The position numbers were made by a program, and so were the translations under genes. Below are positions 1-9,567 of a stretch of DNA of 64,000 bases, in pieces (within the stretch, counting starts at the first letter, position 1; each line of letters opens with the position of its first letter). The notes beneath the pieces were generated by a model that saw only the letters and a program-made list of their open reading frames with translations, had not been told where the DNA came from and did not search any database. This stretch comes from Bdellovibrionales bacterium RIFOXYD12_FULL_39_22 (GTDB lineage Bacteria; Bdellovibrionota; Bacteriovoracia; Bacteriovoracales; Bacteriovoracaceae). The stretch is taken from NCBI GenBank assembly GCA_001770205.1, contig MEQL01000037.1, positions 47,059 to 111,058 of the forward strand, read 5' to 3'.

Positions 1-708
1 TAATTCAAAAATATGTTCTTCAAAAATCCATTTTTCTTTTTTGATTCCGTGTCCCCAACTTGGGGGGTCTGCCAATATGCCATCAAATTGTATTTTTTTT
101 CTGGCCGCTGAACGAATAAAGTTCATCACATCATCATGCTGCCAATTGATTTTATGCTCTGGAATAGAATTTAATTTTTGATTTTCCTCACCCCAAGATA
201 AAACCCCTTTGGCACTATCAACATGAGTTACCTCTGCTCCCAAATTGGCCATTACGATGCTTGCACAACCTGTATATCCAAAAAGGTTTAAAATTTTTGG
301 ATTCTTTGTACCACTTGCTTGTAGTGTAGAGACTAATGTTTGCAGCAAGGACCAGATGGCCTCTTGTTCAAAGAATACTCCGCAATGGCCAAAGGTAGTG
401 AGTTGAATAGAAAAACGCAGTTCTTTTTTTTCTCCAGCGCTTGGCCATCCAACGGAGAGATTGGCCGGGACTTCCCTTAAATGTTTCCAAATTCCGCCGC
501 CATCTTTTTTCCGAATAGATATACTGGTGGCCAAAGACCATTCAGACTTTGCTTTGCGAATTGGCCAGATAGATTGTGGTGATGGACGTTCAACAATAAT
601 CTGGGAAATGCGCTCTAATTTTCTCTCGTTGCCACTATCAATCAATTGATAGTCTAGGCAGTTTCGGGCAAGAAGTTCTGATGGTGTTGTCCAATCTATT
701 TCATTCAT
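1..708 (-). CDS. Class I SAM-dependent methyltransferase, COG1092-like (3' end outside window)
   Basis: The gene runs off the left edge; 236 codons are present. The start ATG overlaps the stop codon of the upstream methyltransferase gene in an ATGA arrangement, so the two are translationally coupled. The reverse-strand translation begins MNEIDWTTPSELL. It contains a SAM-binding loop ILNLFGYTGC at residues 139-148 and the motif DPPSWGHG at residues 214-221, which is typical of RlmI/RlmK-like RNA methyltransferases and related uncharacterised enzymes. No PUA domain precedes it, unlike its neighbour. The exact RNA substrate cannot be read from the sequence. The family assignment is firm; the specific function is inferred. 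Confidence 0.82.
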   Translation of the reverse strand, partial: MNEIDWTTPSELLARNCLDYQLIDSGNERKLERISQIIVERPSPQSIWPIRKAKSEWSLATSISIRKKDGGGIWKHLREVPANLSVGWPSAGEKKELRFSIQLTTFGHCGVFFEQEAIWSLLQTLVSTLQASGTKNPKILNLFGYTGCASIVMANLGAEVTHVDSAKGVLSWGEENQKLNSIPEHKINWQHDDVMNFIRSAARKKIQFDGILADPPSWGHGIKKEKWIFEEHIFEL

Positions 709-2078
709 TGATGTTCCTTCGAAGCATCGATAATTTGACAAATTATGGCCTTAAGATAATTACCTTGAGGGAAGTTGGCCAGCGTTGGATGGTCTAGTGA
801 ATGCCCACCATGGGCCAGCGTTTTTAAGTGGCAGCTATTTTTTTGGGCCGCATTGGCCACTATTTGTGTTAAATCACTCTCGGAAAGATGTTGAGAGCAA
901 GAACAAGAGATAAAATATCCGCCAACTTTTACTTTAGAGAGAAGCGAGTTGTTTAATTGTTGATAAGCACTTTTTCCGTTGTAGTAATCGTTACGATTTT
1001 TAATTAATGCTGGAGGATCACAGATGACAATATCAAATTTTTCCTCTGCCAATGTTTCAAGAAGTTGTGAATTTTTTTTGATAATATCACTTTTAATTAT
1101 TCGGCATTGGCCACCAGCGCGCAATACATTGGCGTAGGCCAAATCCAGGGCAGAGGCAGAAGAGTCGACCACCGTTGCGATTACTTGATGGCGCAAATAA
1201 GTTAGATGATGGGTTAGTTGAGTGGACCACTGTCCAACATAGGAAAACAGGTCTAGTATTCTTATTGGGGAGGTGTCATCAATTCTTGAAGAAAAATTTA
1301 AATTTTCCAAGAGGAGTGAAATATTGTGATATTGATCAAGAAAAAAACCAGTCTTTTGTCCTCCCTGTAGATCAACTGAAAAAAGTAGATAGTTGTTATT
1401 ATTTTTCGATGCCGATTTAATTTTAATCGAAAAGGTAGATAAGCTTGTTGGACAGTTTTTTAAAATGATAGCTTCTTTTTCTTCTTCATTTTCACTTATT
1501 TCTTTAGCTGGTAATCCCTCTAGTTTTCTGGCCAGAGCATCGTTTTTTAAAATAACAAAACTCTTATCCCAGGAGCGAGAGGTATATTTATTCAGTCGAC
1601 TGAGGAATGTCTCGAGTATACCAGACATTGATGGGAGTAATTGATCCATTGCGGCCGTTGAGGCCTGAATAGAAAAACATTGATAATCATCTTCTAAAAC
1701 AAAACAATCGATTACTAATCCGGGCAGAGAGTCTGCCTCGGCAAAACAGAGTCTATGACTATATTCCAAAAAATTATCTTTAAAACGTCTATTGGCCGCC
1801 GCAACTAACTTATCGATCACAAAACTGGCCAGAGTTTCGCTGCTGTTTTTAAAGTCACGGGGCGAGCGTGATAGCTGGCGAAAAGCAATTTGTGAAAAGG
1901 CGTTGGTAATTCCATGGCCCAAAAACTTTTCCTTTTCATCAACCAATTCGACGATAGCACCAGGCGGAGTGCCGTTTACGCCTTTAATTATGTCGCCGAT
2001 GAAGACCCAAGGATGTCCGGATAAAAAATGTTTGGCACCTTTTTTTGATGCGACCCAACGTTTTACTACAGTGCTCAA
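705..2078 (-). CDS. rlmI: RlmI-like 23S rRNA (cytosine-C5) methyltransferase
   Basis: This 457-residue protein has an N-terminal PUA-like RNA-binding segment (about 1-75, containing GHPWVFIGDI) and a C-terminal Rossmann methyltransferase domain. Visible motifs are FSVDLQGGQKTGFFLDQ (233-249), the SAM loop DLFSYVGQ (276-283), CDPPALIKNR (353-362) and a Cys-rich CSCS (392-395) where the catalytic cysteine of m5C enzymes is expected. RlmI methylates C1962 of 23S rRNA in E. coli; the same target is inferred here. The length is somewhat above the usual 390-400 residues because of an insert near residues 150-225. The start is a TTG, preceded by a good ribosome site (AAAGGGGA). It is coupled to the downstream methyltransferase gene by a 4-base overlap. 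Confidence 0.75.
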   Translation of the reverse strand: MSTVVKRWVASKKGAKHFLSGHPWVFIGDIIKGVNGTPPGAIVELVDEKEKFLGHGITNAFSQIAFRQLSRSPRDFKNSSETLASFVIDKLVAAANRRFKDNFLEYSHRLCFAEADSLPGLVIDCFVLEDDYQCFSIQASTAAMDQLLPSMSGILETFLSRLNKYTSRSWDKSFVILKNDALARKLEGLPAKEISENEEEKEAIILKNCPTSLSTFSIKIKSASKNNNNYLLFSVDLQGGQKTGFFLDQYHNISLLLENLNFSSRIDDTSPIRILDLFSYVGQWSTQLTHHLTYLRHQVIATVVDSSASALDLAYANVLRAGGQCRIIKSDIIKKNSQLLETLAEEKFDIVICDPPALIKNRNDYYNGKSAYQQLNNSLLSKVKVGGYFISCSCSQHLSESDLTQIVANAAQKNSCHLKTLAHGGHSLDHPTLANFPQGNYLKAIICQIIDASKEHQ

Positions 2079-2153
2079 AAAGATCCCCTTTAACTATTAT
2101 TATTTCATTGCTTGAAAAGTGAATCAGAAAATTATATTACAATCAGAACAAGC

Positions 2154-2933
2154 ATGGAACAAAACTTTTTTTTAATCTCAATCTTACTTTTTTTTGCCGG
2201 CCTATTTGCTGGTTGGATTGATGCGATAGCGGGAGGTGGTGGACTAATCACATTACCTGTTCTTTTGCATGCGGGGATACCTCCGGCCATGGCCTTAGGA
2301 ACGAATAAATTTCAATCTAGCTTTGGTAGTCTAACTTCATCGTATCAATTTGTACGAGCAAAAAAAATTAATTTGAAAGAGATTATTCCCGGGATTGTTT
2401 GTACGGCACTAGGCGCCCTTGCTGGTACGACAGTGGCCCGTACCATTAGTTCACAATTTTTATCCAAAATCATTCCACTTTTGATGCTCTTAATTGTTGG
2501 ATATATGCTGCTTGCCCCGAGACTGTGGCCTACTGGAATGCAGAATCTTTCAATGCCCAAGATAAAATCACGAAGGCCTTTTTGGTTGTTCACTATCGGG
2601 GGCGTCGTTTTAGGATTTTACGATGGCTTCTTTGGGCCAGGCACTGGTAATTTCTGGGCATTCTCGCTGATGGCCTTTGCTGGCCTTAATTTAGTTGACG
2701 CTACTGCCCATACTAAGATTTTTAATTTTACTAGTAATATCGTGGCATTCTTCCTTTTTGCTATGGCCGGGAAGGTTCTTTATTCCATGGGGTTGGTAAT
2801 GGCGATAGGGCAGATAATTGGCTCCCGAATAGGTGCTAAAATGGTAATTAATCGCGGGCCAAAGTTTATTCGGCCAATTTTTATTACGGTAGTAGTGGTG
2901 TTAGCGCTGACTCTTGCATATCGCAATGTTTGA
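2154..2933 (+). CDS. TauE/SafE (TSUP) family membrane permease, YfcA-like
   Basis: Integral membrane protein of about 259 residues with several hydrophobic segments. It carries the glycine-rich loop AGWIDAIAGGGGLITLP near the N terminus and GFYDGFFGPGTGNFW in the second half, the paired repeats typical of the TSUP/TauE-SafE family. Members export sulfite, sulfoacetate or related anions; the substrate here is not known. The frame is open from a TTG at 2112, but the ATG at 2154 starts directly before the first membrane segment and is preferred. The gene is divergent from the rlmI-like gene, with about 75 bases between them. A second TSUP gene lies at 6599-7423. Confidence 0.82.
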   Translation: MEQNFFLISILLFFAGLFAGWIDAIAGGGGLITLPVLLHAGIPPAMALGTNKFQSSFGSLTSSYQFVRAKKINLKEIIPGIVCTALGALAGTTVARTISSQFLSKIIPLLMLLIVGYMLLAPRLWPTGMQNLSMPKIKSRRPFWLFTIGGVVLGFYDGFFGPGTGNFWAFSLMAFAGLNLVDATAHTKIFNFTSNIVAFFLFAMAGKVLYSMGLVMAIGQIIGSRIGAKMVINRGPKFIRPIFITVVVVLALTLAYRNV

Positions 2934-3033
2934 TATCCAATATGTAGAGATTACTTTGTTCATTTACAGTTATACGAGTTTCTGTTAATAAGGTCAAAAT
3001 ATTGTCAAATTCTTGAATATTTAAGGAGGGTCT

Positions 3034-5670
3034 ATGAGATATCTTGCAATTCCTATTATATGTTGTTTGTTTTTTGCTACGGTTTCTTGTTCGGGAGGAG
3101 GCCCAAAGGTGCCAGGATCACAGTCCGGGCAAGATGCTCTTAACCAATTATCTGTTACGCACCGTTCAAATTTTGAAAATTGGAAAGCTAGTATCAGTAA
3201 GTCGTGCAACGCCATAGAAGCGTTTAGTTCATCAAGTGTCGATTCGGGAAGTTCTAATGGTTTGGATGTTATTGCTTTGTTGAATAAAAATAATAACTCC
3301 TTTGTTTTTTCAGATGAAGATCAGTTTGCAATACTTTCTAATTACAATACGTATTTAGGTATGGAAACTTCAACTTTTGAAGAGAGCACAGAAATAAATG
3401 GGCACACCTACAAGATACGTGCAGAAGCGAGACGCGATGGTTCTACTTGTACGCTGTCTCTTTTTGGAAAAAAGATTTATGAGACCTATGTCGTTGCAAA
3501 TTTCGGTATTGGGTATGAATCTTCTGTGGACAAGAAGATATTTTCGAAAGTTTCCGCTCCCGTCGTGCGTAATTTAGGAAAAAATGGACAAGCTGAAATA
3601 GATGGGGATGGGATCTTTAATTTAATTAGAGAGACACTAAGGCCAAGAGAATTGGCGGTTAAATTCATTGGTGAAAAATTGGGATTAGATTTAAGTTCGG
3701 CAAAGCAATTATTTTTTGTCGCTGATTATCCAAAGAATGAATTTATAGCAAAAATTTCGGAGGACGAGAATGCTGTGTGGTCAAGTCTTTGGTCTGGTAA
3801 TATTATTTCTCAGCGGTCTGTGTTAGAAAAATATTTTGAAAGTTATAATTCATCGATTCCGCTAGAGGTTCTAGTTCCGATTCCTGCTTTTGAGTTTATG
3901 CAAGTATCTAATAAATCGGATGTTGGAAATTTTAAATTACATTTAATTGCTAGAATGTCTGCGAAAGAACAAGTTCATACTTATGAACTAGAACGGTTTG
4001 AAAATAAAGGGATAGAATTGTTTAATAAACATGAAGCCGAAAAATGTGCAGTAGATAGATTATTTGCGTATCTTTCAGATGATAGCAACTATCGTGGAGA
4101 AATTCGGCCATCAGTGGAATTGATGATGCAACCTTGCCAAGTTATTTTTTCAAATATTCGCGAAGAGGCATATGCCAGTGGTTTCTACAAAGACAACATA
4201 GCACATGTTTTTGCTGGTATTATTCCTTCGGCCAGATTTAGTTATGGAGAGTGGGATGATGTTTTAGCTACATTGGCAAAACAATCCATGGCCGCCGAAG
4301 TTGATCCCAAAGAAGATCTTGATCCTTCAGGAGTAACCCAAATTATTCCGAGTATATCTGCACAGCTATATTCTATCGAAGATGAAGTGAAGAAAACAAA
4401 GAATATGAAACAATTTAAAGAGCAGCTTTATAATATGGGGATGGGATGGGTTTTTACCGGTACACTTGTTGATGAAACAAGATTAGAAAATATTATTCAA
4501 TCTTTAGATCCCGCCGGGGATATTTTCACTAACTCGGTAAGAGGAGTTATTTCTTCATTTGACCAATACAGCGGCCGAAGTGAAGCACTGCTTGCGTTTG
4601 CATCTGGCATTGATGAAGAATACAAAGAAGAAGCTCAAAAAGCGCTCAGGTTGTCTCAACAGTTAGAATATGTGGGTTTTGAAACAGAGGTATTTAATCA
4701 GATTATTCAAAAACAAATTTCGATAGAAGAGTTGAAAAAATGGAATGTTAATTTTTCTACAATAAACAATGAGATCAGCAAATATAAAAACTTAAACAAA
4801 GTAAAAGGGCAATTGGTTGCAGCAACAGTCAATGGGCTAAGAAGTGGCGAAGTTCGTCCGTCGGATTTGAAAGGATATTATGCTTCTTTAAATAATGTTG
4901 TGGCCACCTTCTCAGAGAGTTCTTTGCGCCTAATTGGTGATCTTGAAAGATCATTTTTAGAAAGCAAACCAGCGCTAGATTTTGCAAACACTGTTACAGA
5001 AAAATATAAACAGTTGGCCCAGGCGATCTTAAAAAACTCAAAGGCGGCCGAATTTGAAGATTGGGGAAAAGACTTTTTTGATACTATTTTGCAGAAACGT
5101 CCCACATTAGATCAATTGAAAAAATGGAATGGTTTATGGATTTCAACACTGGCCTTTGTAAAAAGAGATAGTGCCAGGGTTGATATGGTCACCGAAATGA
5201 GAAGTAAGTGGGCCCGCGAAGAAATAGTTCAAATTGCGATTAATGAAGAGTGGGGAGAGCAGGATTATCGTTCATTGGAAGCTATTTCTGCATTAGCAGT
5301 TAATAAATTCATGTGCGATAATCTAAAGGATGCTAGCGGACGCGCCAGTTGCGCGGGCCTTGATTCTTTTAGTAATAAACCGAAAAAGTTTTTTGATCCT
5401 GAATTTAAAAATCGCTACACAGCTTTAGCAAAAAAATTTAATGGATATATGAAAATCTTGACTGGGTTCGAATTATCTTCGCTGCGCTCAGAGTTAATTG
5501 ATAGTTTTTTTGGTTATCCTATTTGGTCGGAGTGTGACAATGCAGCATTTGCAAAAAAAGAAGTTTTGCTGGATAAACAAGTTAAGGCAATTGCTAAAAT
5601 AGAAGATGTATTTAGACGTTGGGATTTGGAGCGGCAAATAGGAGAAACGCTCAGCAATTGTAGTAACTAA
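3034..5670 (+). CDS. Large predicted lipoprotein of unknown function
   Basis: 878 residues. The N terminus MRYLAIPIICCLFFATVSC looks like a lipoprotein signal peptide with the lipidated cysteine at about residue 19, so the protein is probably anchored in the periplasm or outer membrane. The rest is soluble, rich in Lys/Glu/Ser and probably helical in its second half. I recognise no domain. A strong AAGGAGG ribosome site lies 8 bases before the ATG. The gene is monocistronic and overlaps the convergent radical SAM gene by 4 bases. GGCC sites are scarce in it (2 in the first kb), unlike most of the window, which hints at a different history or constraint. Confidence 0.7.
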   Translation: MRYLAIPIICCLFFATVSCSGGGPKVPGSQSGQDALNQLSVTHRSNFENWKASISKSCNAIEAFSSSSVDSGSSNGLDVIALLNKNNNSFVFSDEDQFAILSNYNTYLGMETSTFEESTEINGHTYKIRAEARRDGSTCTLSLFGKKIYETYVVANFGIGYESSVDKKIFSKVSAPVVRNLGKNGQAEIDGDGIFNLIRETLRPRELAVKFIGEKLGLDLSSAKQLFFVADYPKNEFIAKISEDENAVWSSLWSGNIISQRSVLEKYFESYNSSIPLEVLVPIPAFEFMQVSNKSDVGNFKLHLIARMSAKEQVHTYELERFENKGIELFNKHEAEKCAVDRLFAYLSDDSNYRGEIRPSVELMMQPCQVIFSNIREEAYASGFYKDNIAHVFAGIIPSARFSYGEWDDVLATLAKQSMAAEVDPKEDLDPSGVTQIIPSISAQLYSIEDEVKKTKNMKQFKEQLYNMGMGWVFTGTLVDETRLENIIQSLDPAGDIFTNSVRGVISSFDQYSGRSEALLAFASGIDEEYKEEAQKALRLSQQLEYVGFETEVFNQIIQKQISIEELKKWNVNFSTINNEISKYKNLNKVKGQLVAATVNGLRSGEVRPSDLKGYYASLNNVVATFSESSLRLIGDLERSFLESKPALDFANTVTEKYKQLAQAILKNSKAAEFEDWGKDFFDTILQKRPTLDQLKKWNGLWISTLAFVKRDSARVDMVTEMRSKWAREEIVQIAINEEWGEQDYRSLEAISALAVNKFMCDNLKDASGRASCAGLDSFSNKPKKFFDPEFKNRYTALAKKFNGYMKILTGFELSSLRSELIDSFFGYPIWSECDNAAFAKKEVLLDKQVKAIAKIEDVFRRWDLERQIGETLSNCSN

Positions 5671-6569
5671 TCTTTTTTTCCAAACCGGCGTACAAAGTCA
5701 CAGCGTTGACATAAATCCTCTACCAGTACGTTGTGTTCGAATCCTCTTTTAATTGCCTGTGCACGTGAGGAGTTTATGATGGAAAATAAACTCCTCTGCA
5801 GGCAATTTCCCAAGTTAATAATTCCACCAACATCTAAGCAGCAAGGGACCACGCTACCATCGGCCAAAATTCCTATTTGATCACGCATCCCATGACACCT
5901 GCCGTATGCGCCTAAAGGGCGATCTTCGAGATTGGGCCATTTGAATCTGGAATCAAAATGAAGATAGATTTGCGGAGCTATTTTTTTTGATTTAACCATT
6001 TTCACATCCACATTGCGAGAAATTTTTTGGCCATAAGCGCGTTCCAATAAGGCCAATAGAACTTCATTGTGTTGGCCATTTGATTGTTGAGGATGCAAAT
6101 TCCAGAGGCGATAATTAACATAAAGATGAGGATTAATAGTTAACTGTTTTGACGTCAGTGTTATTATATTATTTAGGTAGTTTTTAAGCAGATCAATGTT
6201 TTTGTCCTCAGGGCCATCTAAAACAGCTTGTAGCGAATAATTAATTTGGCGAATGATTGGTGATAGCAAGGCACTTTCTTTAAATTTAGAAATAAGTAAT
6301 CCATTTGTAGTTATTTGTACTGCCGTCTGATAGTGCTCACATACTTTTATGACCTCTTCAAAATGAGGATGTAGTAGCGGCTCCCCCAGCATGTGCAAAA
6401 AAACTTCTTGGCAGAGATCTTTTGCTTGTTTAATTATGGCCGTAAAATTATCAATAGACATGATTTTGGCCGGTGAATTTATTTGATCAGCGGCCGGACA
6501 GAAAGAGCAGCTTAGATTGCAACGATTAGAAATTTCAATGTAAATTTTCCGTAAAAGTTTTTTCTCCAT
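5667..6569 (-). CDS. Radical SAM/SPASM domain protein
   Basis: 300 residues. The radical SAM iron-sulfur motif CNLSCSFC (C17, C21, C24) sits in the expected N-terminal position, and HMLGEPLLHP matches the second conserved loop of the fold. The C terminus has a SPASM-like cysteine set (GRCHGM, VPCCLDVG, LCQRCDF) that would bind auxiliary clusters. Such enzymes act in peptide modification, cofactor synthesis or sugar dehydration, among other roles. No precursor peptide gene is apparent next to it, so the substrate is unknown. It is convergent with the large lipoprotein gene. Confidence 0.85.
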   Translation of the reverse strand: MEKKLLRKIYIEISNRCNLSCSFCPAADQINSPAKIMSIDNFTAIIKQAKDLCQEVFLHMLGEPLLHPHFEEVIKVCEHYQTAVQITTNGLLISKFKESALLSPIIRQINYSLQAVLDGPEDKNIDLLKNYLNNIITLTSKQLTINPHLYVNYRLWNLHPQQSNGQHNEVLLALLERAYGQKISRNVDVKMVKSKKIAPQIYLHFDSRFKWPNLEDRPLGAYGRCHGMRDQIGILADGSVVPCCLDVGGIINLGNCLQRSLFSIINSSRAQAIKRGFEHNVLVEDLCQRCDFVRRFGKKD

Positions 6570-6598
6570 AAAGTTACTGTAAATGCTGATACACTAAA

Positions 6599-7423
6599 CT
6601 AGACAATATCAATTATTGTTTTAACTAAAATAAAAACAAGTAGACCTAAAAAAAGATACTCGGCACTTTTTTTAGAAATGCGATTGCTTAGGGATGCCCC
6701 GAATTGAGAGGCAATGGCCGCTCCAATAGATAAGGCCAACACAATGAGGAGGTTTACTTGTCCCATTTGAAAATTATCTAGGATTTTTAATGGAAAATTG
6801 TTTTCTACTGGAGGAGAAAAAAAAGAATAGGTGATTACGGCCGCGAAGCAACTAACCGCCATTGCCACATTGGAGTAAACGGGAATCCAGCGATAGGGCA
6901 TTTTCAAAAAAGAGATAAAAAAGGGAATGATGATTATCCCACCTCCAAGTCCGGTAATGCCGGAGATCAGTCCAGCGATAAACGCAGGCGGGATCATTTT
7001 TATAAGCGCGATGGCATTTAAGTCATCTGCAAAAGATTCGTTGAGATTGTCTGCGTGGCGTTTGCCGCGAATAATTTTTTTAAAAAGAGAGAAGGCGACT
7101 AATAATGCAAAAATAATTTTTATACTCGTGCCAGAGAGTAGATTAATCAAATGCCCTCCGGCAACTGATCCCACGAGCATGGCCAAGGCAATAATGGATA
7201 TTAATTTAAAATTTGGAATCCGTCCGCCGCGAACAAAGGTGATGGTGTTAATAACAGAGTTAAAAAAAATCATGGTTAATGAGGAACCAATAATGGTTTG
7301 AGGGGCTGTGCTAGGAAAAATATTATATAGGGCCGGAATGGTTATTATTCCCCCCCCGATTCCAAAAAAAGAAGAGACAAAACCGACAAGAAGGCCTGTT
7401 AAAATTAAAATTGTAAAAATCAT
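6599..7423 (-). CDS. TauE/SafE (TSUP) family membrane permease
   Basis: 274 residues, with a predicted membrane helix at the very start and several more after it. The N-terminal loop FVSSFFGIGGGIITIPAL and the mid-protein loop ISGITGLGGGIIIIPF are the two repeats of the TSUP family. It probably exports or imports a sulfur-containing anion; nothing nearby fixes the substrate. It is divergent from the Cu/Zn-type permease at 7500 and follows the radical SAM gene's promoter region with a 29-base gap, so it may share a transcript with that gene. Confidence 0.85.
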   Translation of the reverse strand: MIFTILILTGLLVGFVSSFFGIGGGIITIPALYNIFPSTAPQTIIGSSLTMIFFNSVINTITFVRGGRIPNFKLISIIALAMLVGSVAGGHLINLLSGTSIKIIFALLVAFSLFKKIIRGKRHADNLNESFADDLNAIALIKMIPPAFIAGLISGITGLGGGIIIIPFFISFLKMPYRWIPVYSNVAMAVSCFAAVITYSFFSPPVENNFPLKILDNFQMGQVNLLIVLALSIGAAIASQFGASLSNRISKKSAEYLFLGLLVFILVKTIIDIV

Positions 7424-7499
7424 TTCACTTTACCTTTTATCTACCTATGATAGTGTAGTTACCTTAGTAATGACGTTGTATGAAAAACAAGGATAGCAT

Positions 7500-8561
7500 A
7501 TGGAATTCTTATACGCATTTATAAAATATCTAGTAATCACAGCTCCATTTTTGTTGTTTGGATTTGGTATTGCTGGAATCATTAACGCAGTTGTTTCCAT
7601 GGAATATATCAAAAAAAACCTAGGAGGTAGTGGGGTGTGGCCAATTATCAAAGCGGCCATTTGGGGTGTTCCCCTTCCACTTTGCTCTTGTTCGGTAATC
7701 CCCACTGCGGTTACGTTAAAAAAAAGTGGTGCTTCTAACGCAACAACTTCTGCCTTTTTAATTTCTACTCCGGAATCAGGAGTAGACTCTATTGCAATTA
7801 CCTACTCGTTAATGGATTTACCGATGGCCATCATTCGGCCAGTCTCTGCTTTTGTCACAGCATTTATCGCCGGAATATTACAGAATATTTTCAATAGAAC
7901 TAATGATAATGCTGAAACAGAAAAACCTGAGAAAGAATCTTGTGGTTCTTCCTGTTGCTGCAGTGAAAAAAAGACTCCACCACCATCCACTTCGATTTTT
8001 GAAAAAATAAAAAGTGTATTTACATTTGCCTATGGGACACTGATTGATGATATGGCCGGTTGGTTACTTTTTGGGTTAGTGGTTGGTGCGGCCATTGACT
8101 ATTTAATTCCGGTTCATATTATTGAAAATTTTAACGGTATCGGGGGGAAATTTGCTATGTTGCTCGTGGGGATTCCTCTGTATATTTGCGCTTCTTCCAG
8201 CACCCCCATTGCTGCCGCCCTTATGCTTAAGGGGATGAGTCCAGGGACGGCGCTTATTTTTCTTTTAGCGGGCCCGGCCACTAATATATCCAGTTTGATT
8301 GTTATGCAAAAATATATCGGACGCAAAGGTGTTATAATAAATGTTGCAACAATTGCCATCGTGTCATTAATAATCTCGATCATTGTTGATTTTCTATATG
8401 AGTTTTTTACATGGCCAACGACCTATAATATTGCGGCCCATGAACATATGGGCCATGGAGAGTTTTCGTATGGAGAAATTGCCATGGCAACGATTTTATT
8501 CCTGCTGCTTTTAAAAGGGATCTATATGGCAAATTTTAAGGGTGGAGAAGGAAAGAAGTGA
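7500..8561 (+). CDS. SO_0444-like Cu/Zn efflux permease family protein
   Basis: 353 residues with about eight membrane segments in two halves. The first half carries GVPLPLCSCSVIPTA (C62, C64) and the second GIPLYICASSSTPIA, a duplicated motif of the permease family that includes ArsP and SO_0444. A cytoplasmic-type loop near residues 146-157 is cysteine rich (CGSSCCCSEKK), which suggests metal binding. The role as a heavy-metal exporter is inferred from the family. It begins an operon: the next gene starts inside its stop codon. The ribosome site AAGGA lies 7 bases before the ATG. Confidence 0.78.
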   Translation: MEFLYAFIKYLVITAPFLLFGFGIAGIINAVVSMEYIKKNLGGSGVWPIIKAAIWGVPLPLCSCSVIPTAVTLKKSGASNATTSAFLISTPESGVDSIAITYSLMDLPMAIIRPVSAFVTAFIAGILQNIFNRTNDNAETEKPEKESCGSSCCCSEKKTPPPSTSIFEKIKSVFTFAYGTLIDDMAGWLLFGLVVGAAIDYLIPVHIIENFNGIGGKFAMLLVGIPLYICASSSTPIAAALMLKGMSPGTALIFLLAGPATNISSLIVMQKYIGRKGVIINVATIAIVSLIISIIVDFLYEFFTWPTTYNIAAHEHMGHGEFSYGEIAMATILFLLLLKGIYMANFKGGEGKK

Positions 8562-9304
8562 AGGTTTTCATCACAGGCGGAACTTCTGGAATTGGATTGG
8601 CGCTAGCGATAAAATATTTGGATCAGGGGTACAAAGTCGGAGTTTGTGGTCGAGATCTTTCAAAGGTACCGACGGCCGTAATTGAAAAGTATAATAACAA
8701 TTTATCTCTTTTTCAAGTCGACGTTACAAGCAGAGAGGAGTTGAAATCATCAATTGCCAAATTTGCTGAGGGGCGATTAGATATTTTAATTGCTAGTGCT
8801 GGCATATCTATCCCGCACAAAAAGACATTACCTGATTTTGACCGTGCTCATGCAATAATTAACACGAATGTACTGGGATTATTAAATAGCTTTGAGGCCG
8901 CCTTAGAGGTTATGTTGCCAAATAAAGGCGGCAAGTTAGTGGCCATTGCATCGGTTGCCGGAATGATTGGCGTTCCCAGGGCCGCGGCGTATTGTGCTTC
9001 CAAGGCAGCTGTTATAAAATTTTGTGAATCTCTGACAGTTGATTTATTGCCAAAGGGAATTAACGTTATAACAATTGCTCCTGGATTTATTGATACTCCG
9101 CTTACTCAACAAAATAATCACCCACTTCCTTTTGTTATTGATTCTTCCACGGCCGCCGAAAAAATTTATGTTGCCATTGAGAATAATATTCCGCTTTACA
9201 TTTTTCCAATTCCAATGAAAATATTGATATATTTTTTATATTTTTTACCACGATGGTTATATCGAAGGTTTATGATGTTTATCCAATGGGGAGGAGAGTC
9301 ATGA
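8558..9304 (+). CDS. Short-chain dehydrogenase/reductase (SDR family)
   Basis: 248 residues. The NAD(P)-binding motif TGGTSGIG is at residues 7-14, followed by an NTNVLG segment, a serine in VAIASVAGM and the catalytic pair YCASK, all in classical SDR order. The C terminus has a hydrophobic stretch (ILIYFLYFLPRWLY) like that of membrane-associated SDRs such as DltE/SadH relatives. The start is a GTG that overlaps the stop of the permease gene by 4 bases, and the next gene again overlaps by 4 bases. The substrate is unknown. Confidence 0.85.
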   Translation: MKVFITGGTSGIGLALAIKYLDQGYKVGVCGRDLSKVPTAVIEKYNNNLSLFQVDVTSREELKSSIAKFAEGRLDILIASAGISIPHKKTLPDFDRAHAIINTNVLGLLNSFEAALEVMLPNKGGKLVAIASVAGMIGVPRAAAYCASKAAVIKFCESLTVDLLPKGINVITIAPGFIDTPLTQQNNHPLPFVIDSSTAAEKIYVAIENNIPLYIFPIPMKILIYFLYFLPRWLYRRFMMFIQWGGES

Positions 9305-9567
9305 AAATTACGCTAGTAACTATTTTATTATCAATCATTATCTTGAGTGGTTGTGATTGCCCTGTTTTTTCATCAAATGATGAGAGTGGCCTGAAAGCGA
9401 CCACAACAGTTTCTCAAGCGTCTTTTGATTTAGATAAATTAGAGAAGGGCCAAAAGGCCGAGAATGCAGCTGATGATTGTGAAATCAAAGACAAAAATAA
9501 AATAGATCTTGAGGCCAACAAACCATTTAAGCTACAAGGAAACGATGGTGGCTGTGAAACCAAATGA
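9301..9567 (+). CDS. Small predicted lipoprotein
   Basis: 88 residues from the ATG that overlaps the preceding SDR stop codon (ATGA). The N terminus MKITLVTILLSIIILSGC is a clear lipoprotein signal with LSGC as lipobox. The mature part is short, charged and contains five cysteines (CDC, DDC, GGC), which might form disulfides or bind metal. I recognise no family. The frame stays open upstream to 9253 inside the SDR gene, but that longer start would add residues before the signal peptide. The downstream methyltransferase gene overlaps its stop. Confidence 0.72.
   Translation: MKITLVTILLSIIILSGCDCPVFSSNDESGLKATTTVSQASFDLDKLEKGQKAENAADDCEIKDKNKIDLEANKPFKLQGNDGGCETK

Noticed and set aside
461..649. 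A 62-codon plus-strand frame antisense to the left-edge methyltransferase.
   Set aside because: It is a shadow of the well-supported gene on the other strand.
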